NCBI RefSeq assembly: GCF_014960965.1
Contig: NZ_CP063169.1
Location: forward strand, 715,581 to 779,580
Source: Ruania alkalisoli
Lineage (GTDB): Bacteria > Actinomycetota > Actinomycetes > Actinomycetales > Beutenbergiaceae
Reading direction: 5' to 3'
Length of the DNA stretch: 64,000 bases
Each line of letters starts with the position of its first letter. The first letter of the stretch is position 1. The translations under genes were made by a program, and so were the position numbers. Below, one piece after another: positions 27,347 through 36,204 of the stretch. The notes under the pieces are model-generated. The model saw only the letters and a program-made list of their open reading frames with translations. It had not been told where the DNA came from and searched no databases.

Positions 27347-29139
27347 TCAGGGCGCACCGAAGCGCGCGTCTGATCCTGGCTCTGATCGGTAGCGCTGTGT
27401 TGATCGCGGCCTGCTCCGGACCGACCCTGCCCAATAGCGTCATCGTCGGCACGACGGCGACGGTGGGGTGGCCCGGTCAGTTCCTCAGCGCCAACGCCGC
27501 AACTGTCGACGCGACGTCAGGCGATCTGGACGTGGCGGCGATGACCCGGTCCCGCTTCGCCGAACTCATCGACGGCGTGCCGGCGATCGATGAGAGTTTC
27601 GGAACTGTCGAGATCACCGACCCCGAGGGCTTCACCGTCCGATACGACCTCGCCGAGCCCGACTGGTCCGACGGGATCCCGGTGGACGCAGCAGACCTGC
27701 TGCTTGCGTGGGCTGCAGGTTCCAACGCATTGCTTCCCGACGACGTCGACCCGGCCGACCTCGACGACGGGGATGAGGGGGATGACGCGGGGGCCAGCGC
27801 GAACGTCCCGTGGTTCGACTCCGTGCCCACGGGGCTGAGCGAGACGCAGGATGTTCCTGCCTATGACGAGTTCGAGCGGGCCATCGAGGTCACCTATCCC
27901 GACCCTGTGGTGGATTGGCAGACCGCGCTGGACGTCGCCGTTCCCGCTCACGTGGTCGGGGCGCTCGCGTTCGGTCTGACCGACCCGATGGAGGCGAAGC
28001 AGGCCGTCATCGACGCGATCGTCGAGGCAGACACCAGCCGGCTCGCGACGATCTCGCGCGTCTGGAACGACGGTTTCACTCTCGGCGACGGCGATGGCAG
28101 CTCCATCCCGGAGGAACTGCTGCTCTCGAGTGGGCCGTACCGGGTGGAGGTGGTCGATCAGGCGCGCCTCGATGCGCAGCATGTCACGCTCGTGGTCAAC
28201 ACCCGGTACACGGGCACATCCACGCCCGAGTACGAGCGGATCGAGCTGACACCGGTGCCGACCTCGGACCCCCTGACCTACGTCGGGGAGACGCTCGACG
28301 TCGTCCAGGTGCCCCCCACCGCACCGAACCGTGAGACCACCCGCGAGATGGAGCGGCTCGACTACACCGTGGCCACCAGCCACACCGGCGAGCTCTGGGC
28401 GCTGGTACTGCGCAGCGACCGCGGAGAGTTCTCTTGGCAGAGTGCCAGGGAGGCATTCGTCGGTGCCGTGCCCGTGCGAGATGTCGCTGAAGCGGGTGCC
28501 GGGCCCTGGGCTGGACTACACGAGATCACCGACGTCGTGCTCTTTCCGCCGGGCACCGACGGCCACCAGATCGTCGGTGAGGATCTGGACCCGGAATCGC
28601 GCTTCGAGCACTCCGAGGAGGACGCGATCGCGGAGCGTGAAGCCGCCGGGATCGAGTCCGGCACGCGCATCTGCGTGCTGTACGACGCTGGTGAACGGTA
28701 TGCGGTCGATGCCTTCCACGAGCTTCGCAGCAGCGTCGAACCCACGGGTTGGGACGTGCGCGACTGTGGCAGCGATAACCTCGAGCCGAGCCTTCATGAT
28801 GACGGATGGGACGCCGTCCTGACTCGTATCCCCATACCTGAGACTACGGACGGGATCAGCGCGCAGTGGGGGAGCGACGGCCCAGCGAACCTCAGCGGCA
28901 CCGCCGACGAGGAACGGGATGCTCTGATCGACCAACTCGCTCACACGGCCGATCACTACGAAGCCCGCGACATTCGAGTACAGATCGAGGCCTCCATCAT
29001 CGACGAATCGATCGTCGTGCCATTGACCATGGACATCGCCGTCACCGTCTCGGATCGCGACATCGAGGTTCCTGGGCCACGCGGTGGCGCGAGAGCAGCC
29101 CTCATGTCAGGGGTCGTGGAGTGGCATCTCGCCGATTGA
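27343..29139 (+). CDS. SBP_bac_5-like lipoprotein of the type VII-like locus
   Basis: 598 residues from ATG 27343, overlapping the previous gene by ATGA. The lipobox LIAAC puts Cys24 at the mature N terminus, so the protein is lipid-anchored outside the membrane. DWSDGIPVDAADLLLAWAAG matches the signature region of DppA/OppA-type solute-binding proteins, and later segments (LLLSSGPYRVEVVDQARL) also fit. No oligopeptide ABC permease or ATPase is nearby, which is unusual. As last gene of the T7SS-like operon it may have been recruited as an extracytoplasmic receptor or docking factor for exported peptides. Confidence 0.75.
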   Translation: MIRAHRSARLILALIGSAVLIAACSGPTLPNSVIVGTTATVGWPGQFLSANAATVDATSGDLDVAAMTRSRFAELIDGVPAIDESFGTVEITDPEGFTVRYDLAEPDWSDGIPVDAADLLLAWAAGSNALLPDDVDPADLDDGDEGDDAGASANVPWFDSVPTGLSETQDVPAYDEFERAIEVTYPDPVVDWQTALDVAVPAHVVGALAFGLTDPMEAKQAVIDAIVEADTSRLATISRVWNDGFTLGDGDGSSIPEELLLSSGPYRVEVVDQARLDAQHVTLVVNTRYTGTSTPEYERIELTPVPTSDPLTYVGETLDVVQVPPTAPNRETTREMERLDYTVATSHTGELWALVLRSDRGEFSWQSAREAFVGAVPVRDVAEAGAGPWAGLHEITDVVLFPPGTDGHQIVGEDLDPESRFEHSEEDAIAEREAAGIESGTRICVLYDAGERYAVDAFHELRSSVEPTGWDVRDCGSDNLEPSLHDDGWDAVLTRIPIPETTDGISAQWGSDGPANLSGTADEERDALIDQLAHTADHYEARDIRVQIEASIIDESIVVPLTMDIAVTVSDRDIEVPGPRGGARAALMSGVVEWHLAD

Positions 29140-29256
29140 TGCGCTGTTGTTCTGCGGCAGCCCCATCCGCGGATTACTGTGGTTGTTCACAGGTTGTTCA
29201 GTCGGTGCCCGGGCAGGTGCGCCGGTTGGGCGGCCATATAGCAGGGGAGTATTCAC

Positions 29257-29943
29257 GTGGAAGAACAAGTTGAGACGGAGCCTCGGGACCGGGCAGCGAC
29301 GACCCGTGCCCGCATCCTCCAAGCGGCGCTCGACGTCTTTGCCGAGGAAGGTTTCGATGCGGGTCTGCGCGCCATCGCCGCCCGCGCCGGCGTGACGGCC
29401 GGACTCATCACGCATTACTTCGGGTCCAAGACGCAGTTACGCATCGAGTGTGACGACTTCATCATCGAGCGTGTGGTCCAGGGACTCCCGGACCTGTTCG
29501 ACATCGGCAAGATGGACGTGCAGTTCACCACCGATGCCGGTGCCGTGATGCGGAGCATGCGGTACAGCATGCGCGGATTGTCTGAGGGAGGCCCGCTCGC
29601 GGACCGGATCCTGGCGGTGACGATCGAGCACGTCTTGCAGACGATCACGGCAGGAGTGGAGAAGGGGCTCGTCGAACCCAGTGAAGACGAAGCCGAGCGT
29701 GCGCGCGTGGTGGTGCGCTACAGCGTCGGCGCAGCGATGCTGGACTTCGCACTGGACCCTCCTAAGAGCCCCGACGAGGTCCGGGATGGACTGGCACACT
29801 ACTGGCGCAACGTCGTCCGGCCGATGATCCGGGTGACCGGCGGCCGTCACTTCGTCAGCTCCCCCAATCATGGGGGGTTGCTCGGCCGCTCAGCTTTCGA
29901 GGCCCCGAGGGCTCAGCACGGAAACCAGCCTGAGCTGGCGTGA
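29257..29943 (+). CDS. TetR-family transcriptional regulator
   Basis: 228 residues from GTG 29257, with AGGGGAG 8 bp upstream. The N-terminal HTH is typical (RILQAALDVFAEEGFDAGLR, IAARAGVTAGLITHYFGSK). The C-terminal ligand domain is all-helical. It stands alone, with no divergent partner and 117 bp of non-coding DNA before it, so its targets may be elsewhere or itself. Confidence 0.9.
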   Translation: MEEQVETEPRDRAATTRARILQAALDVFAEEGFDAGLRAIAARAGVTAGLITHYFGSKTQLRIECDDFIIERVVQGLPDLFDIGKMDVQFTTDAGAVMRSMRYSMRGLSEGGPLADRILAVTIEHVLQTITAGVEKGLVEPSEDEAERARVVVRYSVGAAMLDFALDPPKSPDEVRDGLAHYWRNVVRPMIRVTGGRHFVSSPNHGGLLGRSAFEAPRAQHGNQPELA

Positions 29944-29985
29944 TGTCGTGAAGGCGACTGCCCGTGCGCAGCCGGAGCCGATGCG

Positions 29986-30315
29986 TTAGGCCCCGGTCAG
30001 CCAGATCGCTGCCAAGATCAGGGACCATCCGGCCGTGGCGACGCTGCTGATCACCAGCCCGGCGGTCGCCACGCCGATGCCCCCGACGTTCGTGCGGCGG
30101 ATGCTCCGCAGCGCGAGCATGCCGCAGATGATCCCTGCCACGGCCGGCGCGTAGAAGAGTACGCCGAGGCAACCCAGCAGCAGCGCCGCGATTGCCAGAC
30201 CGGACGTCCCGGGCGGTGAGGCCGAGTAGCCGGGGCCGGCGAACGTGCGCGCTGGATCCGGCATCGGCAGCGTGTAGGAGTTCACGAACGGCGACTGCTC
30301 GCGACCGGTCGCCAT
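29986..30315 (-). CDS. DUF4190-type small membrane protein
   Basis: 109 residues from ATG 30315 with GAGGA about 7 bp upstream; a TTG at 30321 is also in frame. A Pro-rich N terminus is followed by two hydrophobic helices (SGLAIAALLLGCLGVLFYAP, GIGVATAGLVISSVATAGWS), with GIICGMLALRSIRRT between them, the usual DUF4190 pattern. Function unknown. It starts at the stop codon of the LytR_C gene, so the two form an operon. Confidence 0.75.
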   Translation of the reverse strand: MATGREQSPFVNSYTLPMPDPARTFAGPGYSASPPGTSGLAIAALLLGCLGVLFYAPAVAGIICGMLALRSIRRTNVGGIGVATAGLVISSVATAGWSLILAAIWLTGA

Positions 30316-30317
30316 GG

Positions 30318-30932
30318 TCAATCCTCAGCTGAGGCGGACTCGTCGGTAGGCTCCGCCGTCGATAGGGGCGTGCACCCTTGGGGTGCAGGGATCTCGAGTT
30401 CGGGATCGATGTCGATCTCGTCCGCCGAGCGCAGCGTCTCGAATGTTGCGCCGAGCACGATGTCGACCGTCTGGTCGGAGCGGTCGTCGACGTCGATCAC
30501 GGCGCCCGGGAAGAGTACGGCCGTGGTGAAGGCCGCCGCCAGACCATCCTGGCCGCTGATGATGCGGGCTGTGCCCGCGAACGGCGAGGACGCGTTCGCC
30601 GTCCTGCTGACGGCGATGCCACGCTCGCCGAGCTCCCCCGAGGTCCGCGCTGCAAGCCCTGACTCGCTGGTGCCGTTGAGCACGTTGGCCGAGATCTCGC
30701 CCAGCGGGACGTAGGTGGCGTCGGCGGGCGGGCACGGACCGGCGTCAGCGGTCTCCGTCGGTTCCGGGGAGCTGATCGCCACGTTGAACGGTGACGGAAG
30801 TACACCCACCCATACGGCACCTGCACCCAGGCCGATCAGAAGCATCGCGAGGATGAGCGTGCCGAAGATGACCGTCTGGCGCTGCTGCAGGTGGCGCCGT
30901 CTGGCAGCTCGAGCCTTGGCTGGGGTGGTCAC
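30318..30932 (-). CDS. LytR C-terminal (LytR_C) domain membrane protein
   Basis: About 204 residues from GTG 30932 (TTG 30953 is an in-frame alternative). A basic cytosolic tail is followed by one TM helix (VIFGTLILAMLLIGLGAGAV) and an extracytoplasmic domain. NVLNGTSESGLAARTSGELG is the classic opening of LytR_C, a domain fused to or encoded beside LCP cell-wall ligases. No LCP catalytic domain is present. Probably a cell-envelope protein; mechanism unknown. Confidence 0.82.
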   Translation of the reverse strand: MTTPAKARAARRRHLQQRQTVIFGTLILAMLLIGLGAGAVWVGVLPSPFNVAISSPEPTETADAGPCPPADATYVPLGEISANVLNGTSESGLAARTSGELGERGIAVSRTANASSPFAGTARIISGQDGLAAAFTTAVLFPGAVIDVDDRSDQTVDIVLGATFETLRSADEIDIDPELEIPAPQGCTPLSTAEPTDESASAED

Positions 30933-30980
30933 GGTTACGAACTTAACGCACAATCGGCCGCCGTCGGTCGAGGCGGCGGC

Positions 30981-31010
30981 TGGTCAGTGCTGGTCACTGC
31001 TGGTCAGTGC
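30981..31010. repeat. Three tandem 10-bp repeats
   Basis: TGGTCAGTGC, TGGTCACTGC and TGGTCAGTGC follow each other without gaps between two reverse-strand genes. The middle copy differs at one base. They begin about 50 bp upstream of the LytR_C start, so they could be regulator half-sites or a slippage product. Confidence 0.7.
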
Positions 31011-31012
31011 TC

Positions 31013-31306
31013 TCACAGCTCGAGGACTCGTGCGTGGAGCACATTGCGCTGCTGCAACGCCGTCCGGAGGGCACGGTGGAGCCCGTCTTCGAGGTAGAGG
31101 ACACCGCGCCATTGCACGACGTGGGCGAAGAGATCGCCGTAGAAGGTGGAGTCCTCGGCCAGCAGGCTGTGGAGATCGAGGGTCGCCTTGGTGGTGACCA
31201 GTTCGTCCAGGTGGACCTGCCGTGGCGGGATCGTGGCCCAATCCTTGGGTGAATGATGGCCATGGTCCGGGTAGGGACGGTCGTCGCCGACGGACTTGAA
31301 GATCAC
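31013..31306 (-). CDS. Small conserved actinobacterial protein of unknown function
   Basis: 97 residues from GTG 31306, with AGGA 8 bp upstream. The sequence is strongly patterned (IPPRQVHLDELVTTKATLDL, LLAEDSTFYGDLFAHVVQW, YLEDGLHRALRTALQQR) and resembles a short protein family common in actinobacteria, as far as I recall. EDGLHRALRAA-like wording is faintly reminiscent of ParB/sulfiredoxin folds, but that is speculation. It lies just upstream of the LytR_C gene and reads the same way. Confidence 0.75.
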   Translation of the reverse strand: MIFKSVGDDRPYPDHGHHSPKDWATIPPRQVHLDELVTTKATLDLHSLLAEDSTFYGDLFAHVVQWRGVLYLEDGLHRALRTALQQRNVLHARVLEL

Positions 31307-31487
31307 ATCGACGATCCTAGGTGAGGAGATGGTGCGAGGCCTCCACCTTGGGTTGGATCTCATTGACCGGCGACTGGACCGTTTGGCTGACGCTGGGACT
31401 CCGTTCGAATCCGTTTCCAGCGTTCGAATCCACGTGTGAGCGGCCGAAGGTGGATTCGAACGCCGGACCTGGATTCGAATGATCGGC

Positions 31488-31837
31488 TGGCGGAGGATGG
31501 GGGAGCCGGCCTTCCTCGCTCCGCTGCGGAGGCCTCCCGAATCCGCAGCGCTCGATAGACGCCAGAAGCCCCGACCGAAAAGCGTGGTCGGGGCTTCTGG
31601 CATCTGGCGGAGGATGGGGGAGCCGTCGTCGCTCGTCCCTCGCTCCTCCTCCCGAATCCCGCAGCGTCCAGTACGTCTCAGAGCCCCCAGCCGAAAAGCG
31701 TGGCTGGGGGCTCTGAGCCGTGGCGGAGGATGGGGGAGCCGGCCTTCCTCGCTCCGCTGCGGAGGCCTCCCGAATCCGCAGCGCTCGATAGACGCCAGAA
31801 GCCCCGACCGAAAAGCGTGGTCGGGGCTTCTGACATC
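31488..31837. repeat. Three ~117-bp tandem units made of tRNA-Ser 3'-end plus hairpin
   Basis: Units start at 31488, 31605 and 31721, each with TGGCGGAGGATGGGGGA. This is the reverse complement of the last 17 bases of tRNA-Ser, whose intact copy starts at 31838; spacings are 117, 116 and 117 bp. Each unit ends in a long hairpin with the same loop GAAAAGCGT: 31562-31600, 31678-31716 and 31796-31832. Units 1 and 3 look almost identical. Unit 2 has a different stem sequence that still pairs fully. Read with the tRNA (minus strand), each hairpin looks like a tRNA terminator. The stretch has no credible protein gene. Confidence 0.85.
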
Positions 31838-31925
31838 TGGCGGAGGATGGGGGATTCGAACCCCCGAGGGCTTGCACCCAACACGCTTTCCAAGCGTGCG
31901 CCATAGGCCACTAGGCGAATCCTCC
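31838..31925 (-). tRNA. tRNA-Ser (anticodon GGA)
   Basis: The reverse strand folds as a class II tRNA. The acceptor stem GGAGGAT pairs with ATCCTCC, then G and CCA encoded in the DNA. The anticodon stem-loop CGCTTGGAAAGCG has anticodon GGA, the long variable arm contains GGGTGCAAGCCC, and the T arm is GGGGGTTCGAATCCCCC. The 3' end abuts an array of partial copies of itself. Confidence 0.95.
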
Positions 31926-32070
31926 AAGGCGACCTCCAGGGTAGCGGGTCGGCAGCGGCAAGACGAACTCACGTGGTGTGACGGATGACACCGGGGTCGC
32001 AGTGACCGGACGACGGCGCACCCTCCGCATCCGTTGTCCGGCACCGGCGCACGGGCGGTACAGTGGAACC

Positions 32071-32163
32071 AGACCCCTCGTGCGGCGTCATCTCACTGAA
32101 CTCCCCCAGGGCCGGAAGGCAGCAAGGGCAGGTGGGCTCTGGCGGGTGTGCGGGGGGTCCTTT
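32071..32163 (+). ncRNA. ffs: Signal recognition particle RNA, small bacterial type
   Basis: The conserved apical core GGCCGGAAGGCAGCAAGGG lies at 32110-32128. The ends pair as GACCCCTCG with CGGGGGGTC, giving a single long hairpin of about 93 nt (4.5S type, no Alu domain). The product binds Ffh for membrane-protein targeting. The position just upstream of dnaX-recR is common in actinobacteria. Ends estimated from the terminal stem. Confidence 0.92.
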
Positions 32164-32397
32164 ACACGTCCGACGGCAATGGTGCTTCCCGGCCCGTGCC
32201 TTCGCCCGAGCTTCTACCCCTTGTGGTGTTGATCTGACGTGCCGCGTGAGTCGGATCAACACCACAAGGTGCTCCGGGGCGCCGCCGCTCCTGATGCATC
32301 CGCAGATCGGTGGGATCCGGGCACCAGGACCCCGATCAGGGCCCACCTGCCGGATCGGCTGGACGCGATGTCGGTACTGCGGCCTATTGTGAGTCGG

Positions 32398-34989
32398 GTG
32401 AGCACTGCGTTGTACCGCCGATACCGGCCCGAGACGTTCGCTGACGTGATCGGTCAAGAACACGTCACCGAACCGCTGATGGCTGCGCTGGGCTCGGGCC
32501 GGATCAACCACGCCTACCTGTTCTCCGGTCCCCGCGGCTGCGGGAAGACCACGTCGGCGCGGATCCTGGCGCGATGCCTGAACTGCGCCGAGGGCCCGAC
32601 GGCGACGCCGTGCGGTCGCTGTGACAGCTGCCTGGAACTCGCCCGTGGCGGATCGGGGTCGCTGGACGTGGTGGAGATGGACGCCGCCTCCCACGGTGGT
32701 GTCGACGACGCCCGCGAACTGCGGGAACGGGCGGCGTTCGCGCCCGCCCGGGACCGGTTCAAGGTGTTCATCATCGACGAGGCGCACATGGTGACCCCGC
32801 AGGGGTTCAACGCGCTGCTGAAGCTGGTGGAGGAACCGCCACCACACGTGAAGTTCGTCTTCGCCACCACCGAGCCCGAGAAGGTCATTGGGACCATCCG
32901 CTCGCGCACTCACCACTACCCCTTCCGGCTGGTTCCCCCGGACCGGCTCACTGACTACCTGCAGAGCCTGGCCACAGCCGAGCACGTACAGATCGACTCC
33001 GGCGTGCTCCCGCTGGTGGTGCGCGCCGGTGGTGGATCGGTACGCGACTCCCTCTCGGTGCTCGATCAGCTGATCGCCGGCGCGTCCGAGGGAGTGGTCG
33101 GGTACGAACGAGCCGTCGCGCTGCTGGGCTTCACACACGGCACCCTTCTCGACGACACGATCGACGCCCTGGCCGCGCGCGACGGCGGGAGTCTGTTCCG
33201 CGTGGTCGACCGTGTCATCGGATCCGGGCACGCGCCACGCCGCTTCGTGGAAGACCTGCTCGAGCGGCTCCGTGACCTCATCGTGGTCCGCGCCGCAGGC
33301 GAGCACGCCGGCTCAGTGCTGCGGGCGGTGCCCCAGGACCAGCTCAACCGGATGGAGGCTCAGGCCGGCCACTTCGGTGCGCACGCGCTCTCCCGTAGCG
33401 CGGACCTGGTCAACGAGGCGCTCACGGAGATGACGGGCGCCACCTCTCCACAACTGCAGTTGGAGCTGCTCTGCGCACGGTTGCTGCTCCCGGCCGCCGA
33501 CGACGGAGTCGAGGGTTTCGGGGCCAGGCTCGACCGGGTGGAGGGTGCCCTCGCCGCAGGAACGCCTGTGCCCGCTGCCGTCCGTATGGCACCTGTCCAG
33601 CAAGCACCCCGGGCCGAGCCTGCGTCCGAACCCGCTGTGCGCCAGCCCGTGGACGAGCCTGCGCCTGCACCCCGGCAACCCTCACCTGAGCAGACCCAGG
33701 TGCCGGAACCCACCCAGAGGCAGGAGCAGGACTTCGCGCCCGCGCCGAGCGAGGGAACAGCGCCGCCGGTACCCCAGCCGGTTGAGGAACCCGCGCCGCC
33801 GGCGGCCCGCGACGAACGGCCCACTGGGATCGCCGAGTCGACTCCCGATCTCGCTCGTCCGGCCCCCGAGGTACCTGCTCCGGAGGCTGCACCATCGGTG
33901 CCCTCGGCGGCGCCGACGGTCCCGACGGCGAGTACGCCGGTCGAGGCCAGCGCACCCACCTCCGCAGCCGAGACGACGGGGATGACGGCCGACCAGGTCC
34001 GGCGCCGATGGCCCGAGGTCCTCGAGACGCTCGCCCGCCTCAAGCGCATCACGTGGGCGCTGATCTCCCAGGACGCACAGGTCGTCGACCTGACTGCGAC
34101 CACATTGACGCTCGGCTTCTCCACTCCTGGACTCGCCTCCACCTTCCGCAATGGACCGCACGCCGACTTCGTCGCGCGGTCCTTGCAGGAGACGCTCGGT
34201 CTCGGGGTGCGAATCGACTCGGTGGTGGCCGACGGGTCGGCCCCTCCTGCTCGCGGCTCTGCCCCTGCGGCGTCCGCATCGGCTGCCCCACCTGTCTCGA
34301 GCGACTGGGGTTCACCCGCACCCTCGCCCGGGGGGAATCCGCCAGCGCAGCCGACGACCGGCCCATCCTCCAGCCAGCAGGCAGCCCAGAATCCGCCTTC
34401 GCCCGCAGCGCCCCCGTGGGACGTCCCGGAACAACGGGACCGCGAATCCCACTCCGGCCCGCGCTCGTCCTCCGAGGACGGCGACACCTCCGATGCGGAG
34501 GCTGACCCAGCCGCCCCCAGCGTCACGGCTCGAGAGGTGCCCGGCCAGGATGCTGCGCTATCGACGGCCCCGGCCCCGGCCCCGGCCCCGGCCCCGGCGC
34601 CCGCCGACGACTGGCCCGATCTGCCGCCGGCACCCGCAGACTGGGATCAGGAACCCCCGCCAGACGGAGATCCGCCGGCGCCCGATCCCGGTCCATCGCT
34701 GGACGGGGAACGTTCCACCGGCACGCCGGAGGGGATGACCTCGGCCCGCGATCAGGCGTTCGCCGCAGCGCGGCAGGCGAGGACCGCACCCGCGCCAGGA
34801 GTGACGCAGTCGGGTGAGGCAGCTCCCCGAACGCAAGCTCCGTCGTCGGCGTTCGAAGACGACTCCCCGAGCCCCGACGATCCGGATATTGAATCCACCG
34901 GACTGATCGGTGCGCCGCTCGTCGCACGCCTGCTCGGCGGTACTGTCATCGACGAGATCGTCGACCACCCGGACGGGAGTGACCAGTGA
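32398..34989 (+). CDS. dnaX: DNA polymerase III subunit gamma/tau
   Basis: 863 residues from GTG 32398 ([19 protein letters not shown]), the canonical DnaX opening; ATG 32368 is an in-frame alternative. No ribosome site precedes GTG 32398, but TATTGT 7 bp upstream would fit a leaderless mRNA. Walker A is GPRGCGKTT (about 44-52). The zinc module is CLNC with CGRCDSC, Walker B is VFIIDEAHM, and the sensor-1 region is [11 protein letters not shown]. It loads the beta clamp and organises the replisome. The C-terminal 400 residues are very Pro/Ala-rich apart from a conserved module ([20 protein letters not shown]). No A-run slippery site for gamma was seen. Confidence 0.96.
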   Translation: MSTALYRRYRPETFADVIGQEHVTEPLMAALGSGRINHAYLFSGPRGCGKTTSARILARCLNCAEGPTATPCGRCDSCLELARGGSGSLDVVEMDAASHGGVDDARELRERAAFAPARDRFKVFIIDEAHMVTPQGFNALLKLVEEPPPHVKFVFATTEPEKVIGTIRSRTHHYPFRLVPPDRLTDYLQSLATAEHVQIDSGVLPLVVRAGGGSVRDSLSVLDQLIAGASEGVVGYERAVALLGFTHGTLLDDTIDALAARDGGSLFRVVDRVIGSGHAPRRFVEDLLERLRDLIVVRAAGEHAGSVLRAVPQDQLNRMEAQAGHFGAHALSRSADLVNEALTEMTGATSPQLQLELLCARLLLPAADDGVEGFGARLDRVEGALAAGTPVPAAVRMAPVQQAPRAEPASEPAVRQPVDEPAPAPRQPSPEQTQVPEPTQRQEQDFAPAPSEGTAPPVPQPVEEPAPPAARDERPTGIAESTPDLARPAPEVPAPEAAPSVPSAAPTVPTASTPVEASAPTSAAETTGMTADQVRRRWPEVLETLARLKRITWALISQDAQVVDLTATTLTLGFSTPGLASTFRNGPHADFVARSLQETLGLGVRIDSVVADGSAPPARGSAPAASASAAPPVSSDWGSPAPSPGGNPPAQPTTGPSSSQQAAQNPPSPAAPPWDVPEQRDRESHSGPRSSSEDGDTSDAEADPAAPSVTAREVPGQDAALSTAPAPAPAPAPAPADDWPDLPPAPADWDQEPPPDGDPPAPDPGPSLDGERSTGTPEGMTSARDQAFAAARQARTAPAPGVTQSGEAAPRTQAPSSAFEDDSPSPDDPDIESTGLIGAPLVARLLGGTVIDEIVDHPDGSDQ
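34566..34595 (+). repeat. Five GGCCCC hexamers inside dnaX
   Basis: Perfect tandem hexanucleotide run coding for an Ala-Pro stretch in the DnaX linker. Gain or loss of a unit would keep the reading frame. Confidence 0.85.
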
Positions 34990-35591
34990 GCGCATACGAC
35001 GGCGTGGTCCAGGAGCTGATCGACGAGCTCGGCCAGCTCCCCGGCGTCGGCCCCAAGAGTGCTCAACGCATCGCCTTCCACATCCTGTCTGCCGATACCG
35101 AACGCGTGCATCGGCTCGCCACCGCACTGACCGAGGTGAAGGCCCGGGTACGGTTCTGCGAGATCTGCGGCAACGTCTCCGAAGAGGACCAATGTCGCAT
35201 CTGCCGCGACCCGCGCCGCGACAGCGCCCTGCTCTGTGTGGTGGAGGAAGCCAAGGACGTCGTCGCGATCGAACGCACCCGCGAGTTCCGCGGCCGTTAT
35301 CACGTGCTCGGAGGTGCCATCAACCCCATCGACGGCGTCGGACCGGATGACCTGCGCATTCGTGAACTGATGACCCGCCTCGCCGACGGGGAGGTCACCG
35401 AGGTCATCATCGCCACGGACCCCAATGTCGAGGGTGAGGCCACGGCCACCTACCTGACCCGCATGTTGCGCCCGATGGGAATCGTCGTGTCCAGGCTCGC
35501 CTCTGGGTTGCCTGTGGGTGGAGACTTGGAATACGCCGACGAGATCACCCTCGGGCGGGCGTTCGAAGGGCGAAGGAGCATCGATGTCTGA
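34986..35591 (+). CDS. recR: Recombination mediator protein RecR
   Basis: 201 residues, the usual length, from GTG 34986 overlapping the dnaX stop (GTGA). Helix-hairpin-helix [17 protein letters not shown], a C4 zinc finger in [16 protein letters not shown], and a Toprim domain ([33 protein letters not shown]) are all present. It acts with RecF/RecO to load RecA at gaps. dnaX-recR linkage is widespread in bacteria. Confidence 0.97.
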   Translation: MSAYDGVVQELIDELGQLPGVGPKSAQRIAFHILSADTERVHRLATALTEVKARVRFCEICGNVSEEDQCRICRDPRRDSALLCVVEEAKDVVAIERTREFRGRYHVLGGAINPIDGVGPDDLRIRELMTRLADGEVTEVIIATDPNVEGEATATYLTRMLRPMGIVVSRLASGLPVGGDLEYADEITLGRAFEGRRSIDV

Positions 35592-36162
35592 ATCGCTGGA
35601 GCTGGACTCCGACCTGCAGGCACTCGGCGGCGCCACCGCAGCGGTCGCCGAACGCTACGTGGAGACCATTCGCCAGGTCGCTTCCGGAGCGAGTCCGGAA
35701 GCAGCGATCCCGCTGCTGCTGCTAGCTGTCTCCGACCTCACCGCCGCCGGTGCCCGCCTCGGCGCAATCGTCGACGTGGTCCCTGCGGCCCGGTTCGAAC
35801 CCGACGACGGCCCCGACCCGGACGTCGAGCCGCTGAGGCACTCCCTGGTGAACTTGCTCGACGGCGTCGATGAGTACCACGAGGTATCGGACCCGCTGGT
35901 CAGCCGCGATGTCACCGACGGCAGTCTCAGCAACGACCTCACCGACATTGCCCAGGCGCTGCTCGTCGGTCTCAACCACCAGCGCGCAGGGAACCTCTCC
36001 GAGGCGCTGTGGTGGTGGCAGTTCTCCTACCTCTCCGACTGGGGTGAGCGTGCCGCCAGCGCCGGCCGGGTACTCCTCGGGCTCATCGCCCACCTCCGAC
36101 TCGATGTCGACCCCGACGTCGCCGGCGAGGCGGAGTTCGAGGCGTTGCACGCCGACGACTGA
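35584..36162 (+). CDS. DUF5063 domain-containing protein
   Basis: 192 residues from ATG 35584, with AAGGAG 5 bp upstream and an 8-bp overlap with recR. Soluble and acidic; the conserved stretches [20 protein letters not shown] and [20 protein letters not shown] mark the family, which commonly follows recR in actinobacteria. Function unknown; co-transcription with dnaX-recR is likely. Confidence 0.8.
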   Translation: MSESLELDSDLQALGGATAAVAERYVETIRQVASGASPEAAIPLLLLAVSDLTAAGARLGAIVDVVPAARFEPDDGPDPDVEPLRHSLVNLLDGVDEYHEVSDPLVSRDVTDGSLSNDLTDIAQALLVGLNHQRAGNLSEALWWWQFSYLSDWGERAASAGRVLLGLIAHLRLDVDPDVAGEAEFEALHADD

Positions 36163-36204
36163 CGCCGGCTCCACTCGTGGGCCGGGCCGTGGTACTACTT
36201 CCTG

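Noticed and set aside
17117-29139. Canonical ESX-type or YukC-type secretion locus
   Set aside because: No EccB, EccD, EccE, MycP, EssA, EssB or EsaA homologue can be recognised in or next to the cluster, so a standard name would be misleading.
31488-31837. CRISPR array
   Set aside because: Unit length is about 117 bp, the repeated parts are tRNA 3' ends and hairpins, two units are almost identical including the spacer parts, and no cas gene is near.
31317-32044. Apparent proteins with repeated AGSPILR-like and LFGRGFW-like blocks
   Set aside because: They are translations of the tRNA-Ser repeat array and the tRNA itself, not proteins.
32398-34989. Programmed frameshift producing a DnaX gamma subunit
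   Set aside because: No A-rich slippery heptamer with downstream hairpin is visible; the GGCCCC run is in frame and would not yield gamma.
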